A stretch of 64,000 nt of DNA from Colwellia sp. (lineage in GTDB: Bacteria; Pseudomonadota; Gammaproteobacteria; Enterobacterales; Alteromonadaceae), in assembly GCA_013215385.1 (NCBI GenBank), contig JABSOY010000024.1:1-64000 (forward strand), in the 5' to 3' direction. Under the pieces are notes generated by a model. It ran no database searches. It had not been told where the DNA came from and worked only from the letters and a program-made list of their open reading frames with translations. The first letter of the stretch is position 1. The number at the start of each line of letters is the position of its first letter. The position numbers and the translations under genes were made by a program. Shown here piece after piece: positions 44,428 through 54,954 of this stretch.

Positions 44428-44982
44428 TTAAGCATGGCCAATATCTGCTGATAAATGCCGGATATCAATGCCTAGCTTTTCGGTCGCCTTTTGCCAGCGT
44501 TGTTCAATAGGTGTATCAAAGACTATATCGCCATCAGCAGGGGTTAACAGCCAAGAATTAGTTTTTATTTCTTCTTCAAGTTGGCCTGGTCCCCAACCTG
44601 CATATCCTAAAGTAACTACATATTTTTCTGGTGCATCTTCGGTACCTAGCGCCATTAAAATATCTTTAGAAGTAGTGATCATAACGTCTTTACTTAACGA
44701 CAAAGATTGTTGCCAACAATCTTGTGGGCTATGTAAAACAAACCCTCGGTCTTGCGAAACTGGGCCGCCTTTTAGCACTTGCTGGCTTAATTCAGGGGTT
44801 TCCTCTTTGTCAGCATCTATTTGGGTGAGTAACTCATTTACAGTAACGTTAACGGGTAAGTTAATAATAAGCCCCATCGCACCTTGTTCGTTGTGTTCAC
44901 AAATATAGGTAACGGTTTTATTAAAACATAAATCATCTAATGCGGGCATTGCGATTAAAAATTGATTTTCTAAGCTTTCCAT
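44428..44982 (-). CDS. YqgE/AlgH family protein
   Basis: This 184-residue protein matches the family: MESLENQFLIAMPALDD start, EQGAMGLIINLP, GGPVSQDRGFVLH, and GYAGWGPGQLEEEI. Function is unclear (AlgH in Pseudomonas was linked to alginate control). The gap to the upstream gshB is 146 bp. Confidence 0.95.
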   Translation of the reverse strand: MESLENQFLIAMPALDDLCFNKTVTYICEHNEQGAMGLIINLPVNVTVNELLTQIDADKEETPELSQQVLKGGPVSQDRGFVLHSPQDCWQQSLSLSKDVMITTSKDILMALGTEDAPEKYVVTLGYAGWGPGQLEEEIKTNSWLLTPADGDIVFDTPIEQRWQKATEKLGIDIRHLSADIGHA

Positions 44983-45128
44983 ACCTTCACCTTTTTACAT
45001 CTTTAGTTTTTAAAACTATATGCATGATTGTTTTATAGAGGTATTGTGACCCTATATTTACCTAAGGATCACTGCTAATAAGAGACTCAATAACTTTATT
45101 TTATGATAAAAAATAATATCTAAAGTTA

Positions 45129-46085
45129 TTAAACTCTAGGACGAATATTTTCTTCGATTGCATCCATTAATTTACCGCAGATGTTAATAGGATAGGCGGC
45201 TTCAATTTCTCTAATACAGGTAGGACTGGTTACATTAATTTCGGTAACTTTGTCACCAATAACATCTAACCCTACAAAGTATAGACCACGTTTCTTCAAT
45301 TCAGGGGCTATTGTTTCAGCAATTAATTTATCGGTCGCACTAAGGGGACGTGCTTCACCTCGCCCACCGGCAGCTAAATTGCCACGCGTCTCGCCTTGTG
45401 CAGGAATACGCGCTAAGCAATACGGCATAGGTTCACCATTGACAATAAGAATACGCTTGTCGCCATCTTTAATGGCTGGCAAGAACTCTTGCACCATAGC
45501 ATATTGATTACCATGGTTAGTTAATGTCTCTAAAATAACCCCCACGTTGGCATCGTTTTCTTTGATACGGAAAATGGATGCTCCACCCATGCCATCTAGC
45601 GGTTTGATAATAATGTCTTTTTCTTGTTGGTGAAATTCACGAATTTTATCGTTATTACGCGTTACTAAAGTACGTGGTGTTAGCTCTGGAAACCAAGCAG
45701 TGAATAGCTTTTCGTTACAGTCTCGTAAACTTTGCGGTTTGTTGACAATTAAGGTGCCTTCAATTTCAGCACGTTCCAGCATATAAGTGGCGTAAATAAA
45801 TTCGGTATCAAAAGGAGGATCTTTACGCATGAGTACTGCGTCAAGCTCCGACACCGCAATGTCGTTTACTTCGTCAAGTTCATACCAATGTTCAGTATCG
45901 TCAAACACTTTTAATTTTTGAGCTGTTGCCCGACATTGCCCTTGGTCAAGGTACAAGTCTTTCATTTCCATATAATAAATTTCATAACCACGTTTTTGAG
46001 CTTCGAACATCATCGCCATAGATGAATCTTTCTTTACATTGACCTGTGAAATAGGGTCCATTACTACGCCAAGTTTAATTGTCAT
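45129..46085 (-). CDS. gshB: Glutathione synthetase
   Basis: This 318-residue ATP-grasp enzyme joins glycine to gamma-glutamylcysteine. MDPISQVNVKKDSSMAM is at the N-terminus; KPLDGMGGASIFRI and VQEFLPAIKDGDKRILI (ATP site) and NVTSPTCIREIE (Mg and substrate) follow. Start lies 24 bp after rsmE. A long-loop inverted repeat (AATAACTTTA at 45089, TAAAGTTATT at 45121) overlaps its 3' end and may be a weak terminator. Confidence 0.97.
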   Translation of the reverse strand: MTIKLGVVMDPISQVNVKKDSSMAMMFEAQKRGYEIYYMEMKDLYLDQGQCRATAQKLKVFDDTEHWYELDEVNDIAVSELDAVLMRKDPPFDTEFIYATYMLERAEIEGTLIVNKPQSLRDCNEKLFTAWFPELTPRTLVTRNNDKIREFHQQEKDIIIKPLDGMGGASIFRIKENDANVGVILETLTNHGNQYAMVQEFLPAIKDGDKRILIVNGEPMPYCLARIPAQGETRGNLAAGGRGEARPLSATDKLIAETIAPELKKRGLYFVGLDVIGDKVTEINVTSPTCIREIEAAYPINICGKLMDAIEENIRPRV

Positions 46086-46109
46086 TTTTTTTCCTATATA
46101 TGTTCGTTG

Positions 46110-46871
46110 CTATTTAATGTCGCCAAAACGGCATTGTAATGCGGTAATTGCAGTTAATGCCGCTGTTTCTGTTCTTAATACTCTAGGTCCTAATAAAACA
46201 TCGACAAAAGATGCTTCATTGGCTTTTTTAATTTCACCATCATTTAAACCACCTTCTGGACCTATCAGTAAGCGGACGCGTTGTTTTGAATTAGTCTGGT
46301 TATTTTCAGGCAGATTCATAATAGAATATTGTGCTTTCGGGTGTAAATTTAGTTTTAACGCCAAGCTCTCTTGAGCGAGCCATTCATCTAAGTAAATGGC
46401 AGGCATAACAGTAGGGACCGTACAACGGCCACTTTGTTCACAAGCACCAATAACTATTTTTTGCCATTGGTCTATTTTCTTCTGTAAACGTTCGCCCGTT
46501 AACTTAACACCGCATCGTTCAGTGAACAGTGGCGTTATGGTATTAACACCTAATTCTACTGACTTTTGTAAAGTGAAATCCATTCTATCGCCTCGAGAAA
46601 TACCTTGGCCTAAATGAATATTTAACGGCGATTCAACATATCGTTCGGCAAAGCTTTTAATCACCACTTGTGCTTGCTTTTTACTGACGTTTGTTAGCTC
46701 TGCTTGATATTCACCTAATGAATTATTAAACAATTCGCCATTAAATATGGTGAGGGTATCGCCATCTTTTAAGCGTAAAACACGTACCGTATGACCAAAA
46801 GCATCATCAGTTAATGTAAGCGTACTTCCAATCGTTAGCGATTGATTTTGATAAATTCTAGGATTGCTCAT
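46110..46871 (-). CDS. rsmE: 16S rRNA (uracil-1498-N3)-methyltransferase
   Basis: This 253-residue SPOUT methyltransferase has an N-terminal PUA-like domain, the knot region with LLIGPEGGLNDGEI, and LGPRVLRTETAALTAI. It methylates U1498 of 16S rRNA. It heads the reverse-strand rsmE-gshB-yqgE-ruvX run. Confidence 0.95.
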   Translation of the reverse strand: MSNPRIYQNQSLTIGSTLTLTDDAFGHTVRVLRLKDGDTLTIFNGELFNNSLGEYQAELTNVSKKQAQVVIKSFAERYVESPLNIHLGQGISRGDRMDFTLQKSVELGVNTITPLFTERCGVKLTGERLQKKIDQWQKIVIGACEQSGRCTVPTVMPAIYLDEWLAQESLALKLNLHPKAQYSIMNLPENNQTNSKQRVRLLIGPEGGLNDGEIKKANEASFVDVLLGPRVLRTETAALTAITALQCRFGDIK

Positions 46872-47115
46872 TTTTATCTGTTTTTTTATGACCTTGTGAA
46901 GAAATATATGGGCGAAAGTCGATTATTTCAATTCTCATTTTATAAAATCAAAAGAAAAAATGCTTTTATCTAAAAATAATAACAAATTAAGAGTCTTTGA
47001 TTACATTTAACCACTGAATTAACTATGATCTAATGCAATAATAAATTTTTTAGCAGCTTTATCATTGATTAGCTGTTTTAGTTACGTGCTGTTACATCCT
47101 AAACGGAGAACATAG

Positions 47116-48300
47116 ATGTTCACAAAACACCTAAAATCTTTTCAACCTGCTTTATCTCGCGTTAGTTTTTTGTCAGTCATTGTATTTGTTGTTGCCAGTT
47201 GTGGTAAAGCAGAGCAAATAAAAAAAGCGCCTCCAGCTCCGGCTGTTTCTGTTTATGACATAACCGTAAATGAAATTGGTAGTTATCGTGAATTTGTTGC
47301 TCGTACCGTTGCTTCGAAAGAAGTTGATTTACGCGCTCGAATTGAAGGTGAGTTAATCGAACGGCAGTTCGAAGAAGGTTCTAGCGTTGAAAAAAATCAA
47401 ATACTCTTAAAGATTGACCCCGCAGCTTACCAAGCTTCTTTAGAATCGGCTAAAGCTGATTTAACCAGTAAAATTGCAGGCGCAGGTGGTGCCTCGCGAG
47501 ATTTAAAGCGTGGCCGTGAAGTTGCAGGTCAAGGGTATATTTCGCAATCTGATCTCGATAAATTAATTACCAATGACTCACAAGCTAAAGCCGCCGTTAA
47601 GGTCGCCGAATCTACCTTAGCAAAAGCAGAGTTGAGTTTAAGTTACACCATTATTAAAGCGCCATTCTCAGGTCGTATCGGTAAGGTCAATTATAATGTT
47701 GGTACTGTTGTTAGCCCGACCAGTAATACACTGGCAACATTAACGGCCACTGACCCCATGTATGTGAGCTTTCAAGTTGAAGAAAGTGATTATGTTTCTT
47801 ATTTACAAAAACATAAAAACACTCAAAAACCTGAAGATTTATCAATTGATATCTCTTTACGTTTACCCAATAACACCAAATATAGCGAACCTGGATTGTT
47901 AACGTTCGCCGATACAAAAATCGATGAAGGTATGGGAACTGTAGAATTACGTGCGAAATTTAATAACCCTGACGGCATTATTTTACCGGGTTTGTTCGTT
48001 ACGTTAATCATTGAAGGTAAGAAGAAAGAAAGCATGGCATTAGTACCTCAGGCTGCAGTGCAAGAAAATCAACAAGGAAAGTTTGTGCTTGTTGTTAGCG
48101 AAGATAATAAAGTCACTCAACGCTTAGTTACGCTAGGAAGAAGAATAAACGCAATGTGGGTCGTTAAGTCAGGTGTTAAAGCCAACGAACGAGTGATTGT
48201 CGAAGGCTTACAAAAAGTAAGAAATGGCATTGAAGTTAAACCTGTCGGTAAACGTGTTGATCCGCTTACTGGTACAATTTCTGACTTTTTAGCGCAATAA
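47116..48300 (+). CDS. RND efflux periplasmic adaptor (lipoprotein)
   Basis: This 394-residue membrane fusion protein has a signal with a lipobox-like VVASC-G (about residue 29). Lipoyl halves (ASKEVDLRARIEGELIE; IIKAPFSGRIGKVNYNVG) flank a helical hairpin, then beta-barrel and membrane-proximal domains (LVPQAAVQENQQGKFVLVV). It partners the RND pump 10 bp downstream. CGGAGAA precedes the ATG. There is no outer-membrane channel gene here, so a TolC encoded elsewhere is needed. Confidence 0.94.
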   Translation: MFTKHLKSFQPALSRVSFLSVIVFVVASCGKAEQIKKAPPAPAVSVYDITVNEIGSYREFVARTVASKEVDLRARIEGELIERQFEEGSSVEKNQILLKIDPAAYQASLESAKADLTSKIAGAGGASRDLKRGREVAGQGYISQSDLDKLITNDSQAKAAVKVAESTLAKAELSLSYTIIKAPFSGRIGKVNYNVGTVVSPTSNTLATLTATDPMYVSFQVEESDYVSYLQKHKNTQKPEDLSIDISLRLPNNTKYSEPGLLTFADTKIDEGMGTVELRAKFNNPDGIILPGLFVTLIIEGKKKESMALVPQAAVQENQQGKFVLVVSEDNKVTQRLVTLGRRINAMWVVKSGVKANERVIVEGLQKVRNGIEVKPVGKRVDPLTGTISDFLAQ

Positions 48301-48310
48301 GGGTACATTT

Positions 48311-51300
48311 ATGATCAGTAAAACGTTTATTCAAAGGCCTAAGTTTGCCTTTGTTATTTCTATTGTTATCACCTTAGCCGGTTTAATTGCTATGGGGTTA
48401 CTACCGGTAAATATGTACCCAGAAATAACGCCACCGCAAGTTCAAATATCAGCCGTTTATCCCGGCGCTAGCGCACAAGTTGTCGAAGAGTCTGTTATTC
48501 GTCCCATTGAAGAGAAAATCAATGGTGTTGAAAATATGATGTATATTGAGTCAACGGCATCAAATAATGGCACTGCAACCATTACGGTGTTTTTTAAAGT
48601 GGGCACAGATGACGATATGGCACAAGTGAACGTGCAAAATAGAGTGGCACTCGCTCAAAGCTCTTTACCTTCAGAAGTAACCCGCCAAGGCGTAACGGTT
48701 AAGAAAAAATCTAGCTCGATGTTAATGGCGATTAATTTATTTTCAGAGCAAGAAGGCATCGACCAACTATTTTTAAGTAACTATGCAACCAATTCATTAA
48801 CTGAACCGCTAGGGCGTATTCCTGGTGTTGCAGAAGCTAGTGTAATGGGTGAAATGACTTATAGCATGCGTGCATGGCTTAGACCTGACCGTATGGCATC
48901 ATTAGGTGTTACGGTTACCGAAGTCAAACAAGCACTGCAAGAACAAAACCTAATTGTTGCCGCAGGTAAATTAGGTGCGAGTCCATCATTGCCTAACCAG
49001 CAGTTTGAGTATTCAATACAAGCGAAAGGACGATTAAAAACGGTTGAAGAATTTGGTGCAACGATCATTCGCGCTCGTTCAAACGGTAACTTTGTCCGTT
49101 TATCTGATATTGCCCGTTTAGAATTAGGCGCGCAAGACTACGGCACTAAAGCGCGCTTAAATGGTAAAGAAACCGCATTTTTAGTTATATACCAATTGCC
49201 TGGCGCAAATGCTACTGAAGTTGCTCGGTTAGTGAAATTAGAAATGAAAAAGTTATCAGAGCGCTTTCCTGATGGACTTGAATATGTCATTCCTTACGAT
49301 ACCACTAAGTTTATTATTCGTTCCATTGAAGAAGTTAAAACGACACTATTTCAAGCGGTAGGTTTGGTCATTTTAGTGGTTTTCTTATTTTTACAAAATT
49401 GGCGTGCAACACTCATCCCGACTATTGCTATACCTGTTTCATTAATTGGTACCTTCGCTTTTATGTTAGTGATGGGATACACCATTAATACGATTACCTT
49501 ATTTGGTTTGGTACTGGCAATAGGCATTGTGGTCGATGACGCCATTATTGTTATTGAAAATGTCGAACGAATTCTTAAAGAAGAACAACTCGAGATAAAA
49601 GAAGCGGTAACCAAAGCCATGGAACAAGTTTCTGGCCCCATCATAGCAACTACCTTAGTGTTACTTGCTGTATTTGTTCCTGTTGCTTTTATGCCGGGAA
49701 TTACCGGTGAACTCTATAAACAGTTTTCAGTAACCATATCGTTTGCCGTTATTATCTCTTCTATCAATGCCTTAACCTTGAGCCCCGCGCTTTGTACTGT
49801 TTTATTAAATAAAGATAATATGAAACCGATTAAATGGTTAGCACCCTTTGAACGCGGTATTAAAAAGATGACAGGCAGTTATACTACAGGTGTTAACTTC
49901 TTATTAAAACGTGCTGCTCGTGTTGGCATTGTTGTTGGACTATTGTTTTTAGCAACGGGGTGGTTAACCACTTCTGTACCGACCGGCTTTGTTCCTGGCG
50001 AAGATCAAGGTTATGTTTTCCTTGATATTCAGTTACCAGATGCTGCTTCAAGTAATAGAACACAGGCCCTTATTGATAAAATAACGCCGATGATAAAAGC
50101 AGATCCTGCGGTTTCGGATATTATTACCGTGTCAGGTTTTTCATTATTAGGTGGTGCGGGTTCTAATAATGGCTTGGGCATTATCATGTTAAAAGATTGG
50201 GAGGAGAGAACTGATAAAGAACTGCAATTACGACAGGTTATTCGTCGCTTAATGGGACAACTTTGGACCATGCCTGATGCACAAATTATGATTTTTAATC
50301 CGCCACCTATTCCTGGTTTAGGGACAAGTTCGGGCTTTGAATTTAAATTGCAAGACAGTGAAGGGCGAAGCCCAACTGATTTGGCACAAGTGATGAATGG
50401 ACTGATATACGAAGCGAATCAGCGCCCTGAGTTAAACCGAGTTTTCAGTACTTATCGTGCTAATGTTCCGCAATACTTTTTAGAAGTTGACCGTAACAAA
50501 GCCAAAGCTCAAGGTGTCGCTTTATCAGATATATTTATCACGCTTCAGGCTCAGTTAGGTTCAATGTATATTAATGACTTCAGTCAGTTTGGTCGTACCT
50601 ATAAAGTTACCATACAAGCGGAAACAGAATTTAGAAAAGATCCTTCTGATTTGCGTCATTATTTTGTTCGTAACCAAGATGGAGAAATGGTGCCATTAAC
50701 GACACTGGCGAAGTTAGAACCTATTTTGGGTCCAACAAGCATCAGCCATTTTAACTTATATCGTAGTGCGAGTATTACCGGGCAAGCAACCGCTGGTCAT
50801 TCGTCAGGTGAGGCGATAGCTATCATGGAGGAATTGGCTGAGAACTTACCGCAAGGTTATATTTTTGAATGGGCTGGTCAGTCTAAACAAGAGATAGAGG
50901 CTGGCAATCTAGCGCCGATTTTATTTGGCTTAGCTTTGCTGTTTGTTTACTTGTTTTTAGTAGCACAATACGAAAGTTGGACCATACCATTCTCAGTACT
51001 AGCGGCGGTACCTTTGGCGTTATTCGGTTCAATGCTGACACTTTATATTCTTGGTATGGAAAATAATATTTATGCACAAGTTGGCTTAGTATTACTGATA
51101 GGTTTGTCCACTAAAACAGCGATTCTAATTGTTGAATTTGCCATGGAACTGCGAGCCGCAGGCAAAAGTATCATGGAAGCTGCGCTTGATGCCGCAAGAT
51201 TAAGGTTTAGAGCGGTATTGATGACCGCTCTTTCTTTTATCTTAGGCGTTATTCCATTAGTGATGTCGTCAGGTGCTGGCGCGAGTAGCCGGATATTCCT

Positions 51301-51418
51301 TGGTGTCACTGTACTTTCTGGTATGTTAGCAGCCACTATATTGGGGACCTTATTAGTACCTTACTTCTTTATGGTGATTCAGCGTATGCGTGAAAAAATC
51401 AAAGGTACGGCGAGCTAA
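48311..51418 (+). CDS. RND multidrug efflux permease (AcrB/HAE1 family)
   Basis: This 1035-residue proton-driven inner-membrane pump has 12 membrane helices and two large periplasmic loops. HAE1 signatures are GLVLAIGIVVDDAIIVIENV (with the proton-relay Asp pair), the N-terminal ITPPQVQISAVYPGAS, and GLVLLIGLSTKTAILIVEFA in the second half. Length is normal for the family. It is co-transcribed with its adaptor and ends at a strong terminator. Confidence 0.97.
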   Translation: MISKTFIQRPKFAFVISIVITLAGLIAMGLLPVNMYPEITPPQVQISAVYPGASAQVVEESVIRPIEEKINGVENMMYIESTASNNGTATITVFFKVGTDDDMAQVNVQNRVALAQSSLPSEVTRQGVTVKKKSSSMLMAINLFSEQEGIDQLFLSNYATNSLTEPLGRIPGVAEASVMGEMTYSMRAWLRPDRMASLGVTVTEVKQALQEQNLIVAAGKLGASPSLPNQQFEYSIQAKGRLKTVEEFGATIIRARSNGNFVRLSDIARLELGAQDYGTKARLNGKETAFLVIYQLPGANATEVARLVKLEMKKLSERFPDGLEYVIPYDTTKFIIRSIEEVKTTLFQAVGLVILVVFLFLQNWRATLIPTIAIPVSLIGTFAFMLVMGYTINTITLFGLVLAIGIVVDDAIIVIENVERILKEEQLEIKEAVTKAMEQVSGPIIATTLVLLAVFVPVAFMPGITGELYKQFSVTISFAVIISSINALTLSPALCTVLLNKDNMKPIKWLAPFERGIKKMTGSYTTGVNFLLKRAARVGIVVGLLFLATGWLTTSVPTGFVPGEDQGYVFLDIQLPDAASSNRTQALIDKITPMIKADPAVSDIITVSGFSLLGGAGSNNGLGIIMLKDWEERTDKELQLRQVIRRLMGQLWTMPDAQIMIFNPPPIPGLGTSSGFEFKLQDSEGRSPTDLAQVMNGLIYEANQRPELNRVFSTYRANVPQYFLEVDRNKAKAQGVALSDIFITLQAQLGSMYINDFSQFGRTYKVTIQAETEFRKDPSDLRHYFVRNQDGEMVPLTTLAKLEPILGPTSISHFNLYRSASITGQATAGHSSGEAIAIMEELAENLPQGYIFEWAGQSKQEIEAGNLAPILFGLALLFVYLFLVAQYESWTIPFSVLAAVPLALFGSMLTLYILGMENNIYAQVGLVLLIGLSTKTAILIVEFAMELRAAGKSIMEAALDAARLRFRAVLMTALSFILGVIPLVMSSGAGASSRIFLGVTVLSGMLAATILGTLLVPYFFMVIQRMREKIKGTAS

Positions 51419-51460
51419 TTTTTCTAAGGTAAATATTAGTTAAGTTATGTTCTCGATTAT

Positions 51461-51502
51461 AAAATGACTTTTCATGAAGATGAAAAGTCATTTTTTTTGC
51501 TC
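51461..51502 (+). terminator. Rho-independent terminator of the RND operon
   Basis: AAAATGACTTTTCAT pairs perfectly with ATGAAAAGTCATTTT (15 bp) over a GAAG loop, followed by further T residues. Confidence 0.92.
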
Positions 51503-51619
51503 TCAATTCTTACAGTTACTGACATTTTCCTCACAATTATTAGACATTAAGGTTACTGAATTAAACAGGTGTTGTTGATGATAATACCGTTCTACTCTAT
51601 TTCATTAAATGGTTAAAAC

Positions 51620-53725
51620 ATGTCGACAACAAGGAATATCAAGCACGGACGTTTATCGCAAACGAAAATAGCTTTAACACTCATTTCACTTTTTTCAATA
51701 TCAGTTTCATCTTATGCTTTTTCAAGTGAATCCCTTCAACAACTACAGATAAAAACAGTAAACATTAATGATGAACCGATAGAGATTATTGAAGTTAAAT
51801 CTCGTCGTAATCAGGCAAACTCAGAAGTTTCCCATGAAACGCAAAAGCTTTTTAAAATTGCTGGTCTTGATCATGACCCCTTGAGTGCAGTTTATAGTAT
51901 GCCTGGTGTTGTTTATGCCGGAGGTGATGATGGTGGCGAGCCGGCAATTCGTGGTTCATCACCCGACGATAATGCTTTTTATATTGATGATATGCCCGTG
52001 GGATATATTTTTCACTTGTTCGGCGATAGTATTTTTAATGAAAATGTAGTCGGCGACTTTTCTCTTCACCCTGCTGCTTTTGGCAGTCAATACGGCAATG
52101 CGACGGGAGGTGTTTTTGATGTAAAACTCCGCGACCCTCGTAATCAAGACTTCAAAACTATTGTTGATGCGAGTTTAATGAAAACAGGCGTGATGATCGA
52201 AAGCGGTGTTAATGACGATCAGGCCTTTTATTTATCATATCGCCGCAGCTTGATTCATTTATTTTTACCTGAGGGTGAAGAAGAAGATGGCTATACGATT
52301 TTTAAAGCGCCAGTAAGTGACGATTATCAAGGAAAATACCAATGGCTTATTGGTGATGAACATAAATTAACTTTTACCTTAACGGGAGCAACTGATGTCG
52401 GTGGTATAAATATATCGAAAGCTTCAGAAGAAGGCCGAATAGATCCCGATGTTATTGGCGATTTAAAAATAAAAAGTCAATTTGATAGTCAAGGTATTTC
52501 ATGGCAATACTATGGCGATAATGGCCGATTAATGCACTTAACTTTAGGGCATACCATAGAAAAGTCAGAAGAGTCGTATGGTGAAGGGCAGTTCATTAAT
52601 CTTGAAACTGAATCTTATAACGCTAGGTTTTTGTATCAAATAGACTGGTTTGAATCGCATAAGCTGATCACAGGTATCGATTTAAGTAATGAAGAAAGTA
52701 GCTATAGCTTTGATGCAATTCCTTATTATTGTACTGATCACGATCCTGACTGTGAAAGTAAAAAAGGCGAACGAATTCAAGACAAAGACAGTTTAACGAA
52801 TAACAATAGCGCCGTTTATTTTAATGATATTTGGTCGTTTGATGAAAACTGGTCTTTAGAAATGGGCTTGCGCGCCGAGCATAATGATTTCACAAAGCAG
52901 GATTTTATTCATCCGCGAATATCATTGAATTGGTATGTAAATAATGATTTAACCATTAAAGCTAAAACGGGCACTTATAATCAATTTCCAGAACTTGAAA
53001 CGGTATTGAAGTCAGTTGGTAACCCGCAACTAAAATCACCTAAGGCGACCCACTACGCCTTGAGTTTTTCTTATCAAGTAAATGACTTATGGCAAAGCTC
53101 TATTGATTTATATTATAAGGATTTAGGCGATTTAGCGCGTTCACTCGACGAAGATGATGTTAATGCTCACTTACATTACAGTAATGACTTGTCAGGTACC
53201 GCGAAAGGCTTAGAGTGGGTCGTTAGGCGAGAGGAAGCTGACGGTTGGTATGGTTGGGCATCACTGAGCTGGTCGAAGAGCGATAGAACAGATGATTTCA
53301 CTCGCGTGACCACCGAATACTATTTAGATACACCTTTACTGGCGAATATGGTGGCAAATTATAAGTTGAATGACCGATGGGATTTCGGCATCAAACTTAG
53401 TGTCAGGAGTGGCGCAAAATATACCCCTATCGTTGCTTTACACGATAACCCTGCTCACCAAGGGTATTACTTACCTACTTATGGCGATTTAAACTCGAAA
53501 ACGTTGCCGACCTACCAGCGCTTAGATATTCAAGCGAATTATAAAACAACGATGTGGGGTAATAAAGCCGAGTGGACATTTGCTTTATTAAACGCAACGG
53601 GCAGTAAGAACATTTCTGGTTATTATTATGCGCCAGATGGTACTGAAACCAAAACCGATTATATCATTGAAGGTGAAGAGGGCATGGAGCCGTTTCCTTC
53701 TATTGGATTAAAAGTTCAGTTCTAG
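51620..53725 (+). CDS. TonB-dependent outer-membrane receptor
   Basis: This 701-residue outer-membrane transporter has a signal peptide ending near SYA-FSSE (about 34). A TonB-box-like IEIIEVKSRR is followed by a plug domain with VYSMPGVVYAGGDDGGEPAI and RGSSPDDNAFYIDDMPVG, then a 22-strand-type barrel ending in Phe (GLKVQF). It is on the small side for the class. Substrate is unknown; no Fur-like box or partner transporter is seen nearby. It has its own promoter after the RND terminator. Confidence 0.92.
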   Translation: MSTTRNIKHGRLSQTKIALTLISLFSISVSSYAFSSESLQQLQIKTVNINDEPIEIIEVKSRRNQANSEVSHETQKLFKIAGLDHDPLSAVYSMPGVVYAGGDDGGEPAIRGSSPDDNAFYIDDMPVGYIFHLFGDSIFNENVVGDFSLHPAAFGSQYGNATGGVFDVKLRDPRNQDFKTIVDASLMKTGVMIESGVNDDQAFYLSYRRSLIHLFLPEGEEEDGYTIFKAPVSDDYQGKYQWLIGDEHKLTFTLTGATDVGGINISKASEEGRIDPDVIGDLKIKSQFDSQGISWQYYGDNGRLMHLTLGHTIEKSEESYGEGQFINLETESYNARFLYQIDWFESHKLITGIDLSNEESSYSFDAIPYYCTDHDPDCESKKGERIQDKDSLTNNNSAVYFNDIWSFDENWSLEMGLRAEHNDFTKQDFIHPRISLNWYVNNDLTIKAKTGTYNQFPELETVLKSVGNPQLKSPKATHYALSFSYQVNDLWQSSIDLYYKDLGDLARSLDEDDVNAHLHYSNDLSGTAKGLEWVVRREEADGWYGWASLSWSKSDRTDDFTRVTTEYYLDTPLLANMVANYKLNDRWDFGIKLSVRSGAKYTPIVALHDNPAHQGYYLPTYGDLNSKTLPTYQRLDIQANYKTTMWGNKAEWTFALLNATGSKNISGYYYAPDGTETKTDYIIEGEEGMEPFPSIGLKVQF

Positions 53726-53790
53726 TGATGGAGAAAAGTACCGACCTGCTTTATCTATATAAGCGCTTTTGTTAGAATGCGCGTCTTTTG

Positions 53791-53824
53791 GCCAACACCG
53801 ATGTTAATTTGTGTTGGCTTTATA
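53791..53824 (+). terminator. Hairpin between the TonB receptor gene and trhO
   Basis: GCCAACAC (53791-53798) pairs perfectly with GTGTTGGC (53811-53818), followed by TTTATATT. It may terminate the receptor gene. A TAGAAT box at 53773-53778 just upstream could instead make it the 5' leader hairpin of the trhO mRNA. Confidence 0.5.
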
Positions 53825-53874
53825 TTAATCTACAGCTCCGGATTTACGTTCTGGCTGGCTCAATGGGTAACATC

Positions 53875-54852
53875 ATGCAAAATATCACCGTCTGCGCACT
53901 TTATAAATTTGTCCGCTTAGAAAACTTCGAACAACTCAAAACTCCTTTATTAACTGTAATGTTAGATAACGACGTTAAAGGGACATTGTTACTAGCTAAT
54001 GAAGGAATTAACGGCACGGTTGCTGGACGACAATCAGGTATTGATGCGGTATTAGCTCATTTAGAAAATGATCAGCGTTTAAGCAATGTTTCTTACAAAT
54101 ACTCATATGCCGATGAAAACCCTTTTCAACGCAGCAAAGTTAAATTGAAAAAAGAAATCGTGACCATGGGCGTTGAAGGTATTGACCCATTATTAACGGT
54201 TGGTACTTATGTAAAACCAAAAGATTGGAATGCCCTTATTTCTGATCCCGAAGTATTATTAATTGATACCCGTAACGATTATGAAATTGAAATTGGCACT
54301 TTTAAAAACGCAGTGAATCCAAAGACTGAAACTTTTCGTGAATTTCCAGAATACGTAGCCAAAAATTTAGACAAAAATAAGCACAAAAAAGTTGCCATGT
54401 ATTGTACCGGCGGTATCCGTTGTGAAAAATCAACTGCTTACCTAAAAGAGCAAGGCTTTGAAGATGTCTATCACCTTGAAGGTGGTGTCCTTAAATATTT
54501 AGAGGAAGTTGAACAAGACAATTCAATGTGGCAAGGAGAGTGTTTTGTTTTCGATGGTCGCGTTGCCGTAGGACATGGTTTAGAGCAAGGACAATACGAC
54601 CAATGTTTTGCTTGTCGTTACCCGATAACTGAAGAAGAAAAACAAGGCGAACATTATGTTAAAGGCGTAAGTTGTCATCGTTGTTATGATAAATACTCCG
54701 ATGAACAGCGCAGTGGTTTTGCTGAACGAGAGCGCCAAATTAATTTAGCTAACCAACGTGGTGAAAAACATATTGGCGGAAATGTTAAAGACGTTATTGA
54801 TCAGCGACGGGAAAAAAAAGTAGCGACTAAAAAGGCTCAATCAACTCAGTAA
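53875..54852 (+). CDS. trhO: tRNA uridine-34 hydroxylase (rhodanese family)
   Basis: This protein of about 325 residues, formerly YceA, forms 5-hydroxyuridine at position 34 of tRNAs with oxygen. An N-terminal acylphosphatase-like domain ([16 protein letters not shown]) precedes the rhodanese domain with the catalytic Cys in [12 protein letters not shown], and a zinc-like CFACRYPI and CHRCYDKY follow. The frame opens at 53788, but family members begin at [10 protein letters not shown] (53875); ATG 53863 is the alternative. Confidence 0.94.
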   Translation: MQNITVCALYKFVRLENFEQLKTPLLTVMLDNDVKGTLLLANEGINGTVAGRQSGIDAVLAHLENDQRLSNVSYKYSYADENPFQRSKVKLKKEIVTMGVEGIDPLLTVGTYVKPKDWNALISDPEVLLIDTRNDYEIEIGTFKNAVNPKTETFREFPEYVAKNLDKNKHKKVAMYCTGGIRCEKSTAYLKEQGFEDVYHLEGGVLKYLEEVEQDNSMWQGECFVFDGRVAVGHGLEQGQYDQCFACRYPITEEEKQGEHYVKGVSCHRCYDKYSDEQRSGFAERERQINLANQRGEKHIGGNVKDVIDQRREKKVATKKAQSTQ

Positions 54853-54901
54853 TAAATGACTCTAGTTATTTATGCTACTAAAGAGCCAATAAACAGCCAA
54901 T

Positions 54902-54930
54902 AAAAAAGCGACTCACTGAGTCGCTTTTTT
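54902..54930. terminator. Bidirectional terminator between trhO and metK
   Basis: Six A residues, a GCGACTCA / TGAGTCGC inverted repeat, and six T residues, between two convergent genes. Confidence 0.93.
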
Positions 54931-54954
54931 ATGTGTCTTAATAGACTAAAGGTT

